NCBI GenBank assembly: GCA_001570385.1
Contig: BBYL01000012.1
Coordinates: 62,001 to 126,000 of the forward strand
Length of the DNA stretch: 64,000 bases
Direction: 5' to 3'
Source of the DNA: Microtetraspora glauca
GTDB lineage: Bacteria; Actinomycetota; Actinomycetes; Streptosporangiales; Streptosporangiaceae
The translations under genes and the position numbers were made by a program. Shown here piece by piece: positions 52,591 to 60,771 of the stretch (within the stretch, counting starts at the first letter, position 1; the number at the start of each line of letters is the position of its first letter). The notes beneath the pieces were generated by a model, which saw only the letters and a list, made by a program, of their open reading frames with translations, searched no databases and was not told the DNA's origin.

Positions 52591-54018
52591 ATGGACCGTC
52601 ATCTTAGTGCGCTCCAACTGGCCAGGATCATCGAGGTCCCGGCGGGTGCCCGGCCCTACTACAAGGCCCTCGCGGAGGCGGTGCGGACGCTGATCCTGGA
52701 CGGTCGGCTGGCCGTACGGGTGCGGCTGCCCGCCGAACGGCACCTCGCCGAGGCGCTGCGCGTCAGCCGTACGACGGTCACCACCGCCTACGACCGGCTG
52801 AGGGAGCAGGGCTTCCTGGAGAGCCGCCAAGGGGCGGGCAGCTGGACCGCGCTGCCCGATCCGGCCGCGCTCGGCGCCGAGGGGCCCTGGATCGTCCCCG
52901 ACGACGCCGGACGGCTCCCGCTGCACTGTGCCGCGCCGCCCGCGACGCCCTACCTCGGCGACGCCATCGCCGAAGCCGGCCGGGCCTACCACCGGTACGC
53001 GCTGGGCATGGGATACGACCCCGTCGGTGTCGCGCCGCTGAGGGAGGCCATCGCCCGGAGGTACGGCGAGCGCGGCCTGGCGACCCGGCCCGAGCAGATC
53101 ATGGTCACCGCGGGCGCCCAGCACGCCATCCACCTCGTCATGACGCTGCTCGTCGGCCCGGGGGACCCGGTGCTGGTGGAGTCGCCGACCTTCCCGCACG
53201 CGATCGACGTCGCGCGGCTGCGCGGCGCCCGCCTGGTCCCGACCGGCATCCAGGAGGACGGCTGGCACATGGACCTGCTGACGGGCGCGATGCGGCAGTC
53301 CGCCGCCCGCCTCGCGTACGTCATCCCGGACTTCCAGAACCCCACCGGCCACCTCATGGGCGACGCGGAGCGGGCCGCGCTGGTGGCCGCCGCCCGCCGC
53401 CACGACACGACGGTGCTCGCCGACGAGACCTGGGCCGAACTGGCGCTCGACGACGTCGGGCGCCGCTCGCCGCTCGCCGCCTTCGACACCGACGGCCGGG
53501 TGATCAGCGTCGGCTCGGCGTCCAAGCTCTGGTGGGGCGGCCTGCGCGTCGGCTGGATCCGCGCCACCGCCGCGCTGGTCCGGCGGCTCGCGCTCTTCCG
53601 GGCGTCCGTGGACATCGCCGGCGCGGTCTTCGAACAGCTGGTGGTGACGCACCTGTTCGACCGGCTGGAGGAGACCCGTGCCGACCGGTGCCGGTCGCTG
53701 CGCGCCTCGCGGGCCGCGCTCACCGAGGCGCTGCGCGAGGAGTTGCCCTCGTGGTCCTTCACGCCGCCCTCGGGAGGCGGCTCGCTGTGGATCAGGCTGG
53801 ACGCGCCCGTCGCGACCCCGCTCGCCGACGCGGCGGCGGCCAGGGGCGTGCGGATCGCGCCCGGAACGTGGTTCGGCGTCGACGGGACGCTCGAACGGTA
53901 CGTCAGGATCCCGTTCACCCAGCCGCCCGACGTCCTCACCGACGCGGTCCACCGCATCGCCGCCGGCACCGGATCGTACGGCTACCGCCCGGGGGAGCCG
54001 CTCACCCCGACCCTCTGA
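52591..54018 (+). CDS. MocR-type regulator (GntR DNA-binding plus aminotransferase domain), YczR-like
   Basis: This 475-residue protein has a GntR winged helix (residues about 15-80, with RLPAERHLAEALRVSRTTVT) and a class I aminotransferase domain with YDPVGVAPLREAIARRYGER, PDFQNPTGHLMG and SASKLWWGGLRVGWIRA, where the lysine is the PLP anchor. MocR proteins use PLP to sense vitamin B6 or amino compounds. It is divergent from yczE, which it likely controls. Its last 17 nt overlap the convergent TRIC gene. Confidence 0.9.
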   Translation: MDRHLSALQLARIIEVPAGARPYYKALAEAVRTLILDGRLAVRVRLPAERHLAEALRVSRTTVTTAYDRLREQGFLESRQGAGSWTALPDPAALGAEGPWIVPDDAGRLPLHCAAPPATPYLGDAIAEAGRAYHRYALGMGYDPVGVAPLREAIARRYGERGLATRPEQIMVTAGAQHAIHLVMTLLVGPGDPVLVESPTFPHAIDVARLRGARLVPTGIQEDGWHMDLLTGAMRQSAARLAYVIPDFQNPTGHLMGDAERAALVAAARRHDTTVLADETWAELALDDVGRRSPLAAFDTDGRVISVGSASKLWWGGLRVGWIRATAALVRRLALFRASVDIAGAVFEQLVVTHLFDRLEETRADRCRSLRASRAALTEALREELPSWSFTPPSGGGSLWIRLDAPVATPLADAAAARGVRIAPGTWFGVDGTLERYVRIPFTQPPDVLTDAVHRIAAGTGSYGYRPGEPLTPTL

Positions 54019-54616
54019 TGCCCCTGGCGAGGGGCGCCCGCCAGCCGAAGCGCATGGCGAGAATGCGGAACGTGAAGGCGAGCAGGGCCGAGAACAGGGT
54101 GGCGGCGAACCCGCGCACGCCCGCCGTGTACAGGATGGCCATCGCCGTGGAGCCGAGCATCGCCGGGACGGCGTAGAGCTGACGGTCGTAGAGCAGGGTC
54201 GGCATTTCGCCGGACAGGACGTCGCGGATGACGCCTCCGCCCACGGCGGTGCAGACGCCGAGGAGCACGGCGTGCAGCGGGGCCAGGCCGGCGTGCAGCG
54301 CCTTGGTGGTCCCGACCGCGCAGAACAGGCCGAGCCCCGCCGCGTCGAAGACCAGCACCCCGGGCATGGCCCGCTCGACCTGGGGATGCCAGAGGAAGGC
54401 GATCGCGGTGGCCGCGATCGGCACCAGCAGATATCCGGTGTCGCGGAAGGCGGCCGGCTGAACGCCGATGAAAAGGTCGCGCATGATGCCGCCGCCGACG
54501 GCGGTGAAGAACGCGAGCACCACCATGCCGACGACGTCCAGCCGCTTGCGCACGCCTTCCAGCGCGCCGGACAGGGCGAAGACGAAGATCCCGGCGAGGT
54601 CGAGGACGGGGGTCAC
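54002..54616 (-). CDS. TRIC/UPF0126-family membrane channel
   Basis: This 204-residue protein has seven hydrophobic segments in two repeats, each with the family motif: AVGGGIMRDLF and AVGGGVIRDVLSG. Prokaryotic TRIC proteins are potassium-permeable trimeric channels; the glycine-type YicG group has been linked to glycine. It overlaps the MocR gene by 17 nt at the 3' end (convergent) and shares a strand with the POT transporter gene downstream of it in this direction. Confidence 0.88.
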   Translation of the reverse strand: MTPVLDLAGIFVFALSGALEGVRKRLDVVGMVVLAFFTAVGGGIMRDLFIGVQPAAFRDTGYLLVPIAATAIAFLWHPQVERAMPGVLVFDAAGLGLFCAVGTTKALHAGLAPLHAVLLGVCTAVGGGVIRDVLSGEMPTLLYDRQLYAVPAMLGSTAMAILYTAGVRGFAATLFSALLAFTFRILAMRFGWRAPLARGIRGSG

Positions 54617-54622
54617 GGCTCA

Positions 54623-56095
54623 TCAGTCTCGCATAAGGCGCGCGAGCCGCTTCGAGAAGACCAGCATCGCGACGCCCGCCACCACGGCGACGAGGGCCAG
54701 GCTCAGGTAGTACATCGGCATCGGGATCACGGAGGTCAGCCGGTACGCCTGGCCGCCGATCGAGTCGCCCAGGGCGACGGCGAGGAACCAGACACCCATC
54801 ATCTGGTTCACGAACGCGTGCGGGGCGAGCTTGTTGGTCACCGACAGGCCGACCGGGCTGATGAACAGCTCGCCGATCGTCTGGACGAGGTACACCGAGA
54901 TCAGCCACATGATCGACACCTTGGCCGTGCCGGACGCGGCCACCGCGGCCGCGGCCATCACCACGAAGCTCAGCCCGATCACGACGAGCGCGACCGCGAA
55001 CTTGAGCGGTGTGCCGATCCGGTCGCCCGCTTTGATCCAGATCTCCGCGAACACCGGCGCCAGGATGATGATCGCGACGGAGTTGACGTTGGACACCCAG
55101 CCGGGCGGCACGTCGAAGCCGAGGATGGTCAGATCGGTGCGCTCCTGGGCGAAGAGCGTGAGCGCCCCTCCGGCCTGGTCGTAGATCATCCAGAAGATCG
55201 CGGCGGCGGCGAACAGCCACACATACGCGGTCAGCCGGGTCCGCTCCTCCGGGGTGATCTCGTGCGTACCGGTGAACAGGAAGGCGAAGTAGGCCGCGGG
55301 GACGACGGCGGACAGCACCGTCAGCACGATGGTGAAGCGATCGAGGGTGAGCGTCCCGCTGGCCGCCCACAGGGCCATCGCGGTCGCCGCCGCCACGGCC
55401 GTGGGCAGGGCGATCCGCGTGAAGCGGGCCCGCTCCTCGGGCGTCAAGCGGTGCTCGGGGTGCTCGCCCGCGCCCTTCAGGTGCCGCCGGCCCAGCACGT
55501 ACTGCAGGAGCCCGAAGGCCATGCCCACCGCCGCCGCGCCGAACGCCAGGTGCCAGCGGTCGCCCCGCTGCAGCCACGGCACGACCTGGATCCCGGCGAA
55601 CGCGCCCACGTTGACGCCCATGTAGAACACCGAGTAGCCGGAGTCGCGGCGGGCGTCGTCCTCATGGCGGTAGAGGTCGCCGACGATGGCCGAGATGTTC
55701 GGCTTCATCAGGCCGCTGCCCAGCGCGATCAGGGTGAGGCCCAGCCACACGAACCCGCCTCCCGCGGGCACGGCCATGCTCGTGTGCCCCGCCATGATGA
55801 CGGCCCCGCCGTACAGCACGGCCCTGCGCGGGCCGAGGATCCGGTCGGAGATCCACCCACCCGCGAGGGCGAGCAGGTAGACCGAGGCGATGTAGACGCC
55901 GTAGACGCCGACCGCGGTGACGTTGGGCAGGCCCATCCCCCCGCGCACCGGGGGAGCGGTGAGGAACAGCACCAGGATGGCCCGCATGCCGTAGTAGCTG
56001 AACCGCTCCCACATCTCGGTGCCGAACAGCGTGGCCAGGCCGCGTGGATGCCCGAAGAACGTCCGCTCGCGTACTACCCGCGTCTCCGATTCCAT
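54623..56095 (-). CDS. POT-family proton-dependent oligopeptide transporter
   Basis: This 490-residue MFS protein has about fourteen hydrophobic segments, with the POT signature FSYYGMRAILVLFL near residue 28 and FYMGVNVGAFAGIQVVPWLQ later, which covers the PTR2 signature. It imports di- and tripeptides with protons. ATG 56095 is preceded by GGGGA; a GTG at 56110 is possible. It is divergent from the acyl-CoA synthetase gene with a gap of 186 nt in which I see only promoter space. It could be co-transcribed with the TRIC gene. Confidence 0.9.
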   Translation of the reverse strand: MESETRVVRERTFFGHPRGLATLFGTEMWERFSYYGMRAILVLFLTAPPVRGGMGLPNVTAVGVYGVYIASVYLLALAGGWISDRILGPRRAVLYGGAVIMAGHTSMAVPAGGGFVWLGLTLIALGSGLMKPNISAIVGDLYRHEDDARRDSGYSVFYMGVNVGAFAGIQVVPWLQRGDRWHLAFGAAAVGMAFGLLQYVLGRRHLKGAGEHPEHRLTPEERARFTRIALPTAVAAATAMALWAASGTLTLDRFTIVLTVLSAVVPAAYFAFLFTGTHEITPEERTRLTAYVWLFAAAAIFWMIYDQAGGALTLFAQERTDLTILGFDVPPGWVSNVNSVAIIILAPVFAEIWIKAGDRIGTPLKFAVALVVIGLSFVVMAAAAVAASGTAKVSIMWLISVYLVQTIGELFISPVGLSVTNKLAPHAFVNQMMGVWFLAVALGDSIGGQAYRLTSVIPMPMYYLSLALVAVVAGVAMLVFSKRLARLMRD

Positions 56096-56281
56096 GTCCT
56101 GTCCCCGCACCGTCCCCGATCACGGCGGGAAGCCGACACATCGCCGCGCGTATACGGATGAGTGCCCCCTCGCCGGTACGGCAAGCGCCGAGGGACCCGT
56201 TGCCGACTGGGTCTTGTCCGGCTTGATCGGATGTGGTGCGATGCAGGCCACTCGTCCAAGACTCCACGCACTGGAGGCGCG

Positions 56282-58114
56282 ATGCCCGGGGTCCTTGAGG
56301 AGCGCGCCGCGATCGAGAACGAGATCGCGGGCCTGACGATCTGTGAGCAGCTCAGGCGGACGGCCGCCGATCATCCTGACGCACCCGCCTACTCCGATCC
56401 CCTGGACGGCGGCTGGACCACCCTCACGTACGCGGAGGCGCGGCGGAGGGTCCTGGAGATCGCGGCCGGGTACGCCGCCCTGGGCGTCGGTCCGGGCGAC
56501 GCGGTCGCCCTGATGATGGTCAACCGGAGTGAGCACGTCCTCGCCGACCTGGGAGCGGTCCACGCGGGTGCCGTCCCCTGCTCGGTCTACAGCACCTTCA
56601 CGCCCGAACAGGTGGCGTTCATCGCGGACGATGTCGCGGCCAAGGTGGTCGTCCTCGGCGGCCCCGCCGATCTGGCCCGCTGGGAGCCGGTCCTCTCGGA
56701 GCTGCCCCGGGTGGAGAAGGTCATCGTGCTCGACGGGGCGCCGGCCGGTGACCGCTTCCTGAGCTGGGAGGACTTCCTGGCACTCGGGGCCGAGCGGCTG
56801 GCCGCCGATCCCGAGGCGATCGAGTCCCGCTGGCGTGCGGTCGGCCCCGGCGACGTGGCGACCGTCCTCTACACGTCCGGCACCACCGGGAACCCGAAGG
56901 GCGTGCCGCTCACCCACACCAACGTGGTCTACGAGGCCGCTGCCACCGACAAGATGACGAAGCTGCCCACCCTGGGCACGCAGATCTCCTACCTCACCTA
57001 CGCCCACATCGCCGAGCGCGTGCTCAGCCTCTACCTGCCGGTCTTCAAGGTCTCCCACGTCTACTTCTGCACCGACCTGGCGCACCTGGGCGGGGTCCTC
57101 GCCCAGGTCAAACCGATGATGTTCTTCGGCGTGCCCCGGGTCTGGGAGAAGATGGCGGCCCGGCTCCAGGCGCTGCTCGCCACCCAGCCGCAGGAGCAGC
57201 AGGACAACGTCCGCGCGGCCATGGCCGCCGGGCTCGCCTATGTCGAGGCCGGCCAGTACGGCGCGACCGCCACGCCAGAGGTCCAGGCCGCCTACGACCG
57301 GGCGGACGCCGCGCTGCTCTCCGCCATCCGGGCCATGATCGGCTTCGACCGGGCGGAGTGGCTCGCCACCGCCGCCGCTCCCATGCCGATCGAGGTGCAG
57401 CGCTTCTTCGCCGGCCTCGGCATGAAGGTCGTGGACGTGTACGGCATGACCGAGACGACCGGCGCGTTCACGGCCAACAGCCCGGCCGTGTACAAGCTGG
57501 GCACGGTCGGCCGGGCGGAGCCGGGCGTCGAGGTGCGGATCGCCGAGGACGGCGAGATCCTCACGCGTAGCCCGCTCAACACCAGCGGCTACCTCAACCG
57601 CCCGGACGCCGGTGCCGACCTCTTCGACGCGGACGGCTGGCTGCGCACGGGCGACGTCGGATCGATCGACGAGGACGGCTTCATCCGGATCGTCGACCGC
57701 AAGAAGGAGCTCATCATCACCGCGGGCGGCGAGAACATCTCACCGGCCAACATCGAGAACGCGCTCAAGGAGCATCCGCTGGTCGGGCAGGCCCTCGCCT
57801 ACGGCGACCGCCGGCCGTACCCCGTGGCGATCCTGACCCTCGACGGCGAGATCGCCCCGGGATGGGCGCGGGCGCAGGGCATCGCGTTCGCCGACCTCGC
57901 CGAGTTGGCCGAGCACCCGGACGTGCTGAAGGCGGTCGAGGCCGCGGTGGAGGCGGCGAACGCCAAGCTCGCCCGGGTTCAGCAGGTGAAGAGGTGGCGG
58001 TTGCTCCCGGTCGAGTGGACGCCGGAGACCGAGGAGCTCACCCCCAGCCTCAAGCTCAAGCGGCGCGTCATCCACGCCAGGTACGCCGGGATGATCGACG
58101 CGATGTACGACTGA
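56282..58114 (+). CDS. Long-chain acyl-CoA synthetase (AMP-forming)
   Basis: This 610-residue adenylate-forming enzyme has the P-loop motif YTSGTTGNPKGVPLTHTN (about residue 195), YGMTETTGAFTAN and the hinge and C-terminal motifs GWLRTGDVGSIDEDGFIRIV and DRKKELIITAGGENISPANI, with the AMP-binding lysine region near the end (PSLKLKRR). It activates long-chain fatty acids to acyl-CoA, for use in degradation or lipid synthesis. GGAGGCGCG precedes the ATG at 56282; the open frame upstream to 56162 is not conserved. Confidence 0.9.
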   Translation: MPGVLEERAAIENEIAGLTICEQLRRTAADHPDAPAYSDPLDGGWTTLTYAEARRRVLEIAAGYAALGVGPGDAVALMMVNRSEHVLADLGAVHAGAVPCSVYSTFTPEQVAFIADDVAAKVVVLGGPADLARWEPVLSELPRVEKVIVLDGAPAGDRFLSWEDFLALGAERLAADPEAIESRWRAVGPGDVATVLYTSGTTGNPKGVPLTHTNVVYEAAATDKMTKLPTLGTQISYLTYAHIAERVLSLYLPVFKVSHVYFCTDLAHLGGVLAQVKPMMFFGVPRVWEKMAARLQALLATQPQEQQDNVRAAMAAGLAYVEAGQYGATATPEVQAAYDRADAALLSAIRAMIGFDRAEWLATAAAPMPIEVQRFFAGLGMKVVDVYGMTETTGAFTANSPAVYKLGTVGRAEPGVEVRIAEDGEILTRSPLNTSGYLNRPDAGADLFDADGWLRTGDVGSIDEDGFIRIVDRKKELIITAGGENISPANIENALKEHPLVGQALAYGDRRPYPVAILTLDGEIAPGWARAQGIAFADLAELAEHPDVLKAVEAAVEAANAKLARVQQVKRWRLLPVEWTPETEELTPSLKLKRRVIHARYAGMIDAMYD

Positions 58115-58136
58115 GGCCGGGCCGACGTTTTGCCAT

Positions 58137-58173
58137 CCGGGGTGGTTATCCACCCCGGGGGCATTACCCGGGG
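58137..58173. promoter_or_regulatory. Two mutually exclusive hairpins before the secreted-protein gene
   Basis: CCGGGGTGG (58137-58145) pairs with CCACCCCGG (58150-58158) with loop TTAT. Overlapping it, CCCCGGG (58153-58159) can pair with CCCGGGG (58167-58173). Both cannot form at once. They lie 23 nt after the synthetase stop and 20 nt before an ATG. A terminator or leader switch is possible; the hairpins themselves are seen directly. Confidence 0.45.
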
Positions 58174-58192
58174 CTGCCTACGGTCTTCGGCC

Positions 58193-59035
58193 ATGAGCAG
58201 ACGTCTAATCGCCAGGGCGGTCGTCACGGCCGCCGTTCCGCTTGCCACTCTCGGGGCCGCGGCGCAGACACCGGCGTCGGCCGACGACGAGCTGGCCATC
58301 CGATCCGTCACCGTCCAGCCGGGCGACCCGGTCGTCGGCCCCTCCGGGTCCGTGAAGCTGGTGATCGATGTTGTCGCCCGCGGAGCGCGGGGCGACAACG
58401 GGGTCACCGTCAAGGTCGAGCCGGGCCCGCCGCCCGCCGCCTCCACCGGGCAGCCGGGTGGCGCCATGCAGGCCGTCACCCCGGTCAAGCCGGCCACCTC
58501 CTCGACGCCGCGCCCGCCGTTCATCAACGGGAGCAGCGGCGCCGTCTCGGTCTCGGGGACGCAGTCCACCCAGGGTGGCCAGGGCGCCGACCGCTTCACC
58601 GGCTGGGAGAAGTGGCGGTTCCAGCCGGAGACCGGCCTGTCCCGCTGGTATCCGAGTGGCCAGTGGACCGTGGTCGCGACCGCGAAGGGCGCGAACGGCG
58701 CCACGGTGAACAGCTACACGACCTTCTACCTCCGGCGCGCGACGCGGCTGGAAGGGGTCAGGGTGAACCGCGACGCGAACGGCACGCAGGTCACCGGAAC
58801 CCTGCTCCGGGTCGATCCGAGCGGCCAGGTCGACTACCGGCCCTTCGCCGGCCGGGAGGTCGTGCTCCGCTTCCGCCCGCAGGGGGCGGCCGAGTGGAAG
58901 GACATGGGGACCTCCGTCACGAACAAGGACGGCTGGTTCGCGAGCCAGGAGCGGGCGAAGAACACGGGCACCTGGCGGGTCGAGTTCGCGGGAACGGCAC
59001 GGTACGGATCGGACACCAGTGACGTAACGGGCTGA
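58193..59035 (+). CDS. Secreted protein of unknown function, family A copy 1
   Basis: This 280-residue protein has a signal peptide (RRLIARAVVTAAVPLATLG, cleavage after ASA near residue 30) and no membrane segment after it. The mature part has repeats of beta-type segments, including VDVVARGARGDNGVTVKVEP, KWRFQPETGLSRWYPSGQWT and the end GWFASQERAKNTGTWRVEF. Its C-terminal half and its SVTVQPGDPVV start resemble the next gene's product, so the two are paralogues. I do not recognise a named domain; the fold may be an Ig-like beta-sandwich. The ATG at 58193 is 20 nt after a hairpin region. Confidence 0.8.
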   Translation: MSRRLIARAVVTAAVPLATLGAAAQTPASADDELAIRSVTVQPGDPVVGPSGSVKLVIDVVARGARGDNGVTVKVEPGPPPAASTGQPGGAMQAVTPVKPATSSTPRPPFINGSSGAVSVSGTQSTQGGQGADRFTGWEKWRFQPETGLSRWYPSGQWTVVATAKGANGATVNSYTTFYLRRATRLEGVRVNRDANGTQVTGTLLRVDPSGQVDYRPFAGREVVLRFRPQGAAEWKDMGTSVTNKDGWFASQERAKNTGTWRVEFAGTARYGSDTSDVTG

Positions 59036-59036
59036 T

Positions 59037-59078
59037 ATCACAGCTACCTGAGGGCAGGTTGCGAATTTGTGATGTTTT
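59037..59078 (+). terminator. Nested hairpin followed by TTTT
   Basis: ATCACA (59037-59042) can pair with TGTGAT (59068-59073), with an inner ACCTG-AGGG-CAGGT hairpin, followed by GTTTTGC. It starts 2 nt after the first secreted-protein stop and looks like an intrinsic terminator. Confidence 0.5.
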
Positions 59079-59130
59079 GCCTGTCAATCTCGGGCAACTT
59101 TTCTCATCCTTTGCGCGTCTTTGACGTAGG

Positions 59131-59152
59131 CGCGCCCCAATGCCGGGGCGCG
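59131..59152 (+). promoter_or_regulatory. 8-bp hairpin in the leader of the second secreted-protein gene
   Basis: CGCGCCCC (59131-59138) pairs with GGGGCGCG (59145-59152) with a 6-nt loop, 28 nt before the ATG at 59181 and just upstream of the GGGGAGAGG ribosome-binding site. It could modulate transcription or translation. The gap (59036-59180) is AT-rich compared with the window. Confidence 0.45.
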
Positions 59153-59180
59153 TTCGCAACGGGGAGAGGAAATAACCCTC

Positions 59181-60128
59181 ATGGTGAAACGCATCACCGC
59201 CGCAATGGTGGCGGCCGCCATGAGCGCCACGGCGCTCGCGGCGGCCACTCCGGCCTTCGCGGACGTCCCGGACGCCTCCAGCAGCACGAGCCCGGAGGTC
59301 TCCCAGACGCCCGAGGCCTCCTCCTACCGGGCGGACTCCCGGATCCTGTCGGTCGACGTCACCCCCGGCACGGTCGTCGTCAGACGGCACGGCTCGGTCC
59401 GCGTGACGGCCACGGTCCGGACGAAGGACGTCAAGGACGTCAAGATCGAGGTCCTGGAGCCCCGCGGTGGCGGGCACGGTGGTCACGGTGGCGGTCACGG
59501 TCACTGGTCGGCCAGGAAGGACGACAACCCGGCCGACCGGCACGGGCCCAAGTGGGACACGAAGACCGAGTCCTGGGACTTCGACTGGAGCCACAAGACG
59601 GGCGCCTGGACGGTGCACGTCGAGGCTCTCGGCTACGACGGCCAGGTCAGGGTCGCCGACCGGACCTTCTATGTGAAGCGCGACGACTGGCGCAGGCCGC
59701 CGGCGCCTCGCGGGCCCAAGGCCACCCGGATCAGCGGCTTCGACGCCACGCCCGAACCGGTGAGGAAGGGCCGCAAGCTCAACCTCCAGGGCAAGCTCGA
59801 GGTCGCGCAGTGCTACAGCGACTGGTACTACGACTGGGACGAGTACGACAGCCGCTGGGGCCGTGGCGACTGCTACGAGAGCCGGGGCTACTGGCACAAC
59901 TGGCACTGGCTCGGCACCCAGGACGTCGGGATCTACTTCCTGCCCGCGGGCTCGCGCAAGTGGAGGTACGTCGAGACCGTCGAGACCGACGGCTCCGGCC
60001 GCTTCTCCACCCAGGTCCGGGCCTTCCAGTCCGGCACCTGGGGCGTGCGCTTCGACGGCAACGGCCGTCTGAAGGGCTCGGAGGCGTCCGACTACGTGAA
60101 GGTCGTCGGCGGCTGGTACCACCACTAG
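59181..60128 (+). CDS. Secreted protein of unknown function, family A copy 2, with His/Gly-rich insert
   Basis: This 315-residue protein has a signal peptide (KRITAAMVAAAMSATALAAA, cleavage after AFA near residue 29). It shares with copy 1 the ILSVDVTPGTVVVRRHGSV region and the end GRFSTQVRAFQSGTWGVRFD. In the middle it has a His/Gly insert (GGHGGHGGGHGH, about residues 97-108) and an aromatic-rich segment near residues 215-240 (CYSDWYYDWDEYDSRWGRGD, later CYESRG), with two cysteines that could bridge. The insert could bind metal. Function unknown; a role at the cell surface or during development is only a guess. Confidence 0.8.
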   Translation: MVKRITAAMVAAAMSATALAAATPAFADVPDASSSTSPEVSQTPEASSYRADSRILSVDVTPGTVVVRRHGSVRVTATVRTKDVKDVKIEVLEPRGGGHGGHGGGHGHWSARKDDNPADRHGPKWDTKTESWDFDWSHKTGAWTVHVEALGYDGQVRVADRTFYVKRDDWRRPPAPRGPKATRISGFDATPEPVRKGRKLNLQGKLEVAQCYSDWYYDWDEYDSRWGRGDCYESRGYWHNWHWLGTQDVGIYFLPAGSRKWRYVETVETDGSGRFSTQVRAFQSGTWGVRFDGNGRLKGSEASDYVKVVGGWYHH

Positions 60129-60130
60129 GA

Positions 60131-60187
60131 CGTGCCTCGCGGATCCAGCCGTGACGATTCACGGCGGGCACCGGATCCGAGGGCACG
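60131..60187. terminator. Compound inverted repeat between convergent genes
   Basis: GCCGTGA (60148-60154) pairs with TCACGGC (60159-60165), inside an imperfect outer pair CGTGCC...GGATCC (60131-60146) with GGATCC...GGGCACG (60173-60187). It lies between the second secreted-protein gene and the convergent methyltransferase gene, as expected for a bidirectional terminator. Confidence 0.55.
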
Positions 60188-60194
60188 ACCCGCG

Positions 60195-60764
60195 CTACAT
60201 CGCTGATCGGTTCGCCCGGTTCCCTCGTGGAGCCGGGCGTTCCGCGTTTCCCGCCGCTCCGGCGAGCGCGGCCTCCTCGCATCTGATCCGTACGACCATG
60301 AGGACCGCGTTGAGCACGGTGAACCCGGCCGCGGTCAGCCACGCCGTATGCACCAGCGGCAGCGCCACCCCCTCCACGGCCACGGCCACGTAGTTGGGAT
60401 GGCGCAGCCAGGAGAGCCGGTACGGCCCGCGGCGTACCGGCGGTATTCCCGGCACCACGATCACCCGTGTGTTCCAGCGCGGGCCGAGCGAGACGACGCA
60501 CCACCAGCGCAGTCCCTGGGCGGCCAGGACCAGGGCGAGCATGGGCCAGCCGAGTGCCGGGACGAACGGCCGCCCGGCCAGCCGTACCTCGACCAGGCAG
60601 GAGACGAGCAGCCCGGTGTGCAGCGCGACCAGCCACGGGTAGTGAGCCCGCCCGCTGACCACGCCGCCGCGGGCCAGGCTCCACCGGGCGTTGCGCCGGG
60701 CCACGACCAGTTCGGCGACGCGTTCCGCCGCCACCCCGAGGACGAGCAGGGCGTACCAGGGCAC
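60195..60764 (-). CDS. ICMT-like membrane methyltransferase, partner of the type III PKS
   Basis: This 189-residue protein has four or five hydrophobic segments and the isoprenylcysteine methyltransferase family end: RWNTRVIVVPGIPPVRRGPY, LSWLRHPNYVAVAVEGVALP. It uses SAM. It lies 7 nt after the type III PKS gene on the same strand. In Streptomyces the srsA-srsB pair makes and methylates alkylresorcinols; this pair has the same layout, so it may methylate a phenolic product. Substrate is inferred. Confidence 0.85.
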   Translation of the reverse strand: MPWYALLVLGVAAERVAELVVARRNARWSLARGGVVSGRAHYPWLVALHTGLLVSCLVEVRLAGRPFVPALGWPMLALVLAAQGLRWWCVVSLGPRWNTRVIVVPGIPPVRRGPYRLSWLRHPNYVAVAVEGVALPLVHTAWLTAAGFTVLNAVLMVVRIRCEEAALAGAAGNAERPAPRGNRANRSAM

Positions 60765-60771
60765 GGCGCCG

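Noticed and set aside
53678..56161. 827-codon open frame on the plus strand
   Set aside because: It crosses the MocR, TRIC and POT genes, which have clear families, and encodes a low-complexity polar protein.
59036..59180. Possible riboswitch (for example c-di-AMP type) before the secreted protein gene
   Set aside because: The gap is AT-rich and has hairpins, but I could not find the conserved core of any riboswitch class; a covariance-model search would decide.
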